From a bacterium (GTDB taxonomy: Bacteria > AUK180 > JAQVHJ01), in NCBI GenBank assembly GCA_028696285.1, contig JAQVHJ010000162.1:1-5982 (forward strand): a stretch of 5,982 nt of DNA, read 5' to 3'. The notes below the pieces were generated by a model. The model ran no database searches. It had not been told where the DNA came from and was given only the letters and a program-made list of their open reading frames with translations. Shown piece after piece: positions 5,291-5,982 of the stretch; the first letter of the stretch is position 1, and the number at the start of each line of letters is the position of its first letter. The translations under genes were made by a program, and so were the position numbers.

Positions 5291-5936
5291 ATTCCTTGTA
5301 ATCCCTGCCTTGTTAATTATTCTCATGCTTTCATTCCATCTCTCATTCATGCAGAATAAAAAGATTCCACAGGCTCCTGACTTTAAAAATGAAAATCTCC
5401 CGCTATATCTTCTCGGAAGCGTCAGAAATATTATTTCTGACTTCCTTTGGATCAGAGTTGATCTATATCACCATTCATGGGAATGGGGTGGAAATTACTG
5501 GACCGAAAATGAAAATCTTATAATTCTCTACAGGTTCATTACATACCTGAACCCGCACCACGAACAAGCTTACGTACAAGGCGGATATCACCTGATCGCA
5601 AACCTGAATAAAAAACAAGAAGGACTGGAGTTCCTTGAAGAAGGATTAAAAAATAACCCCAATAGCTTCGAAATACGTTTTGAACTCGCTTTTGAATACT
5701 TCCTCAACTTCAATAACCCGGACCTTGCAATAAAATACAGTAAAGAAGCCCTCCTCCTGACCAACGACCCCCAGGCATTACTTAATCTATATAAAATCCT
5801 TGCACATTCATATTACAACAAGCAAGATTACAGAACAGCCCTCCTATACTGGTACCGAATACATGACCTCGAACCCGCAACATTCCATATCTCCGATAAA
5901 TGGATACAAGAACTGAAAAAACTCATTGAAAATTAA
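5271..5936 (+). CDS. Membrane-anchored TPR protein
   Basis: A 221-residue protein with an uncleaved-looking N-terminal hydrophobic anchor (about 8-27, after KILKSK), so the rest probably faces the periplasm. An aromatic-rich block follows, containing LLGSVRNIISDFLWIRVD (47-64) and several Trp and His residues. Three tetratricopeptide repeats cover about 97-130, 133-166 and 170-203, each ending near a Pro (NNPNS, NDP, EPAT). The DFLWIR block before TPRs resembles, from memory, a group of uncharacterised TPR proteins in several bacterial phyla. TPRs bind proteins, so a scaffold role for the other exported members of this operon is likely. No catalytic motif is seen. It overlaps the upstream gene by 20 nt and has a good ribosome site. 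Confidence 0.88.
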   Translation: MKILKSKFLVIPALLIILMLSFHLSFMQNKKIPQAPDFKNENLPLYLLGSVRNIISDFLWIRVDLYHHSWEWGGNYWTENENLIILYRFITYLNPHHEQAYVQGGYHLIANLNKKQEGLEFLEEGLKNNPNSFEIRFELAFEYFLNFNNPDLAIKYSKEALLLTNDPQALLNLYKILAHSYYNKQDYRTALLYWYRIHDLEPATFHISDKWIQELKKLIEN

Positions 5937-5982
5937 AATTGAAATACTTTCATGTATCACACGCAAACAATACTCTCTATTT
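5937..5982. other. Tail after the TPR gene with no visible terminator
   Basis: These 46 bases are AT-rich and contain only a trivial hairpin (GAAA-TAC-TTTC, 5941-5951) with no T-run. I see no terminator, no ribosome site and no start of a further gene. The operon may therefore continue beyond the window. Confidence 0.5.

Overview
The window has two parts: about 870 bases of repeat-rich DNA with no supportable gene, then a compact five-gene operon on the + strand that fills the rest. The genes are AT-leaning and rich in Lys, Ile and Asn. Most have AGGA/GGAG-type ribosome sites, and the leading gene has a canonical sigma-70 promoter (TTGACT, 17 bp, TATAAT). The first protein has a Sec signal peptide. 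Together these suggest a bacterium, probably from an uncultivated, diderm-like lineage. The promoter and ribosome sites argue mildly against Bacteroidota, which usually show neither. I cannot name the phylum from this sequence.

Region 1-804 is a mosaic of five arrays of 7-bp tandem units alternating with four elements of about 90-100 bp, most of them palindromic. Two related heptad families occur: CGAATCA-type and CCGTTTA-type. In three arrays they run in one continuous 7-bp phase, joined by a bridge unit (CGTCTTA or CATCTTA). The elements between the arrays are one REP/MITE-like inverted repeat, two near-identical copies of a hairpin element within a 145-bp direct duplication, and a fourth segment sharing only the hairpin element's right end. 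The longest array (25 in-phase heptads plus one shifted unit) stops 9 bp before the -35 box of the operon promoter.

Region 873-5936 encodes, in order: a secreted VIT + VWA protein with an intact metal-binding MIDAS site and two C-terminal Ig-like repeats; an ABC-2-type ATPase; its six-helix permease; a two-helix membrane protein with a His/Glu/Asp-rich loop predicted to face outward; and a membrane-anchored TPR protein. The first two genes are 5 bp apart and the other junctions overlap by 17, 4 and 20 nt, so the five are very probably co-transcribed and translationally coupled.

The ATPase and permease form an ABC-2 complex. The VWA protein, His-rich protein and TPR protein all look exported or outward-facing, so the set is best read as an uncharacterised envelope system. 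It may be linked to a divalent metal or to assembly of a surface protein; that role is inference. No terminator is visible after the TPR gene, and the operon may continue past the window.
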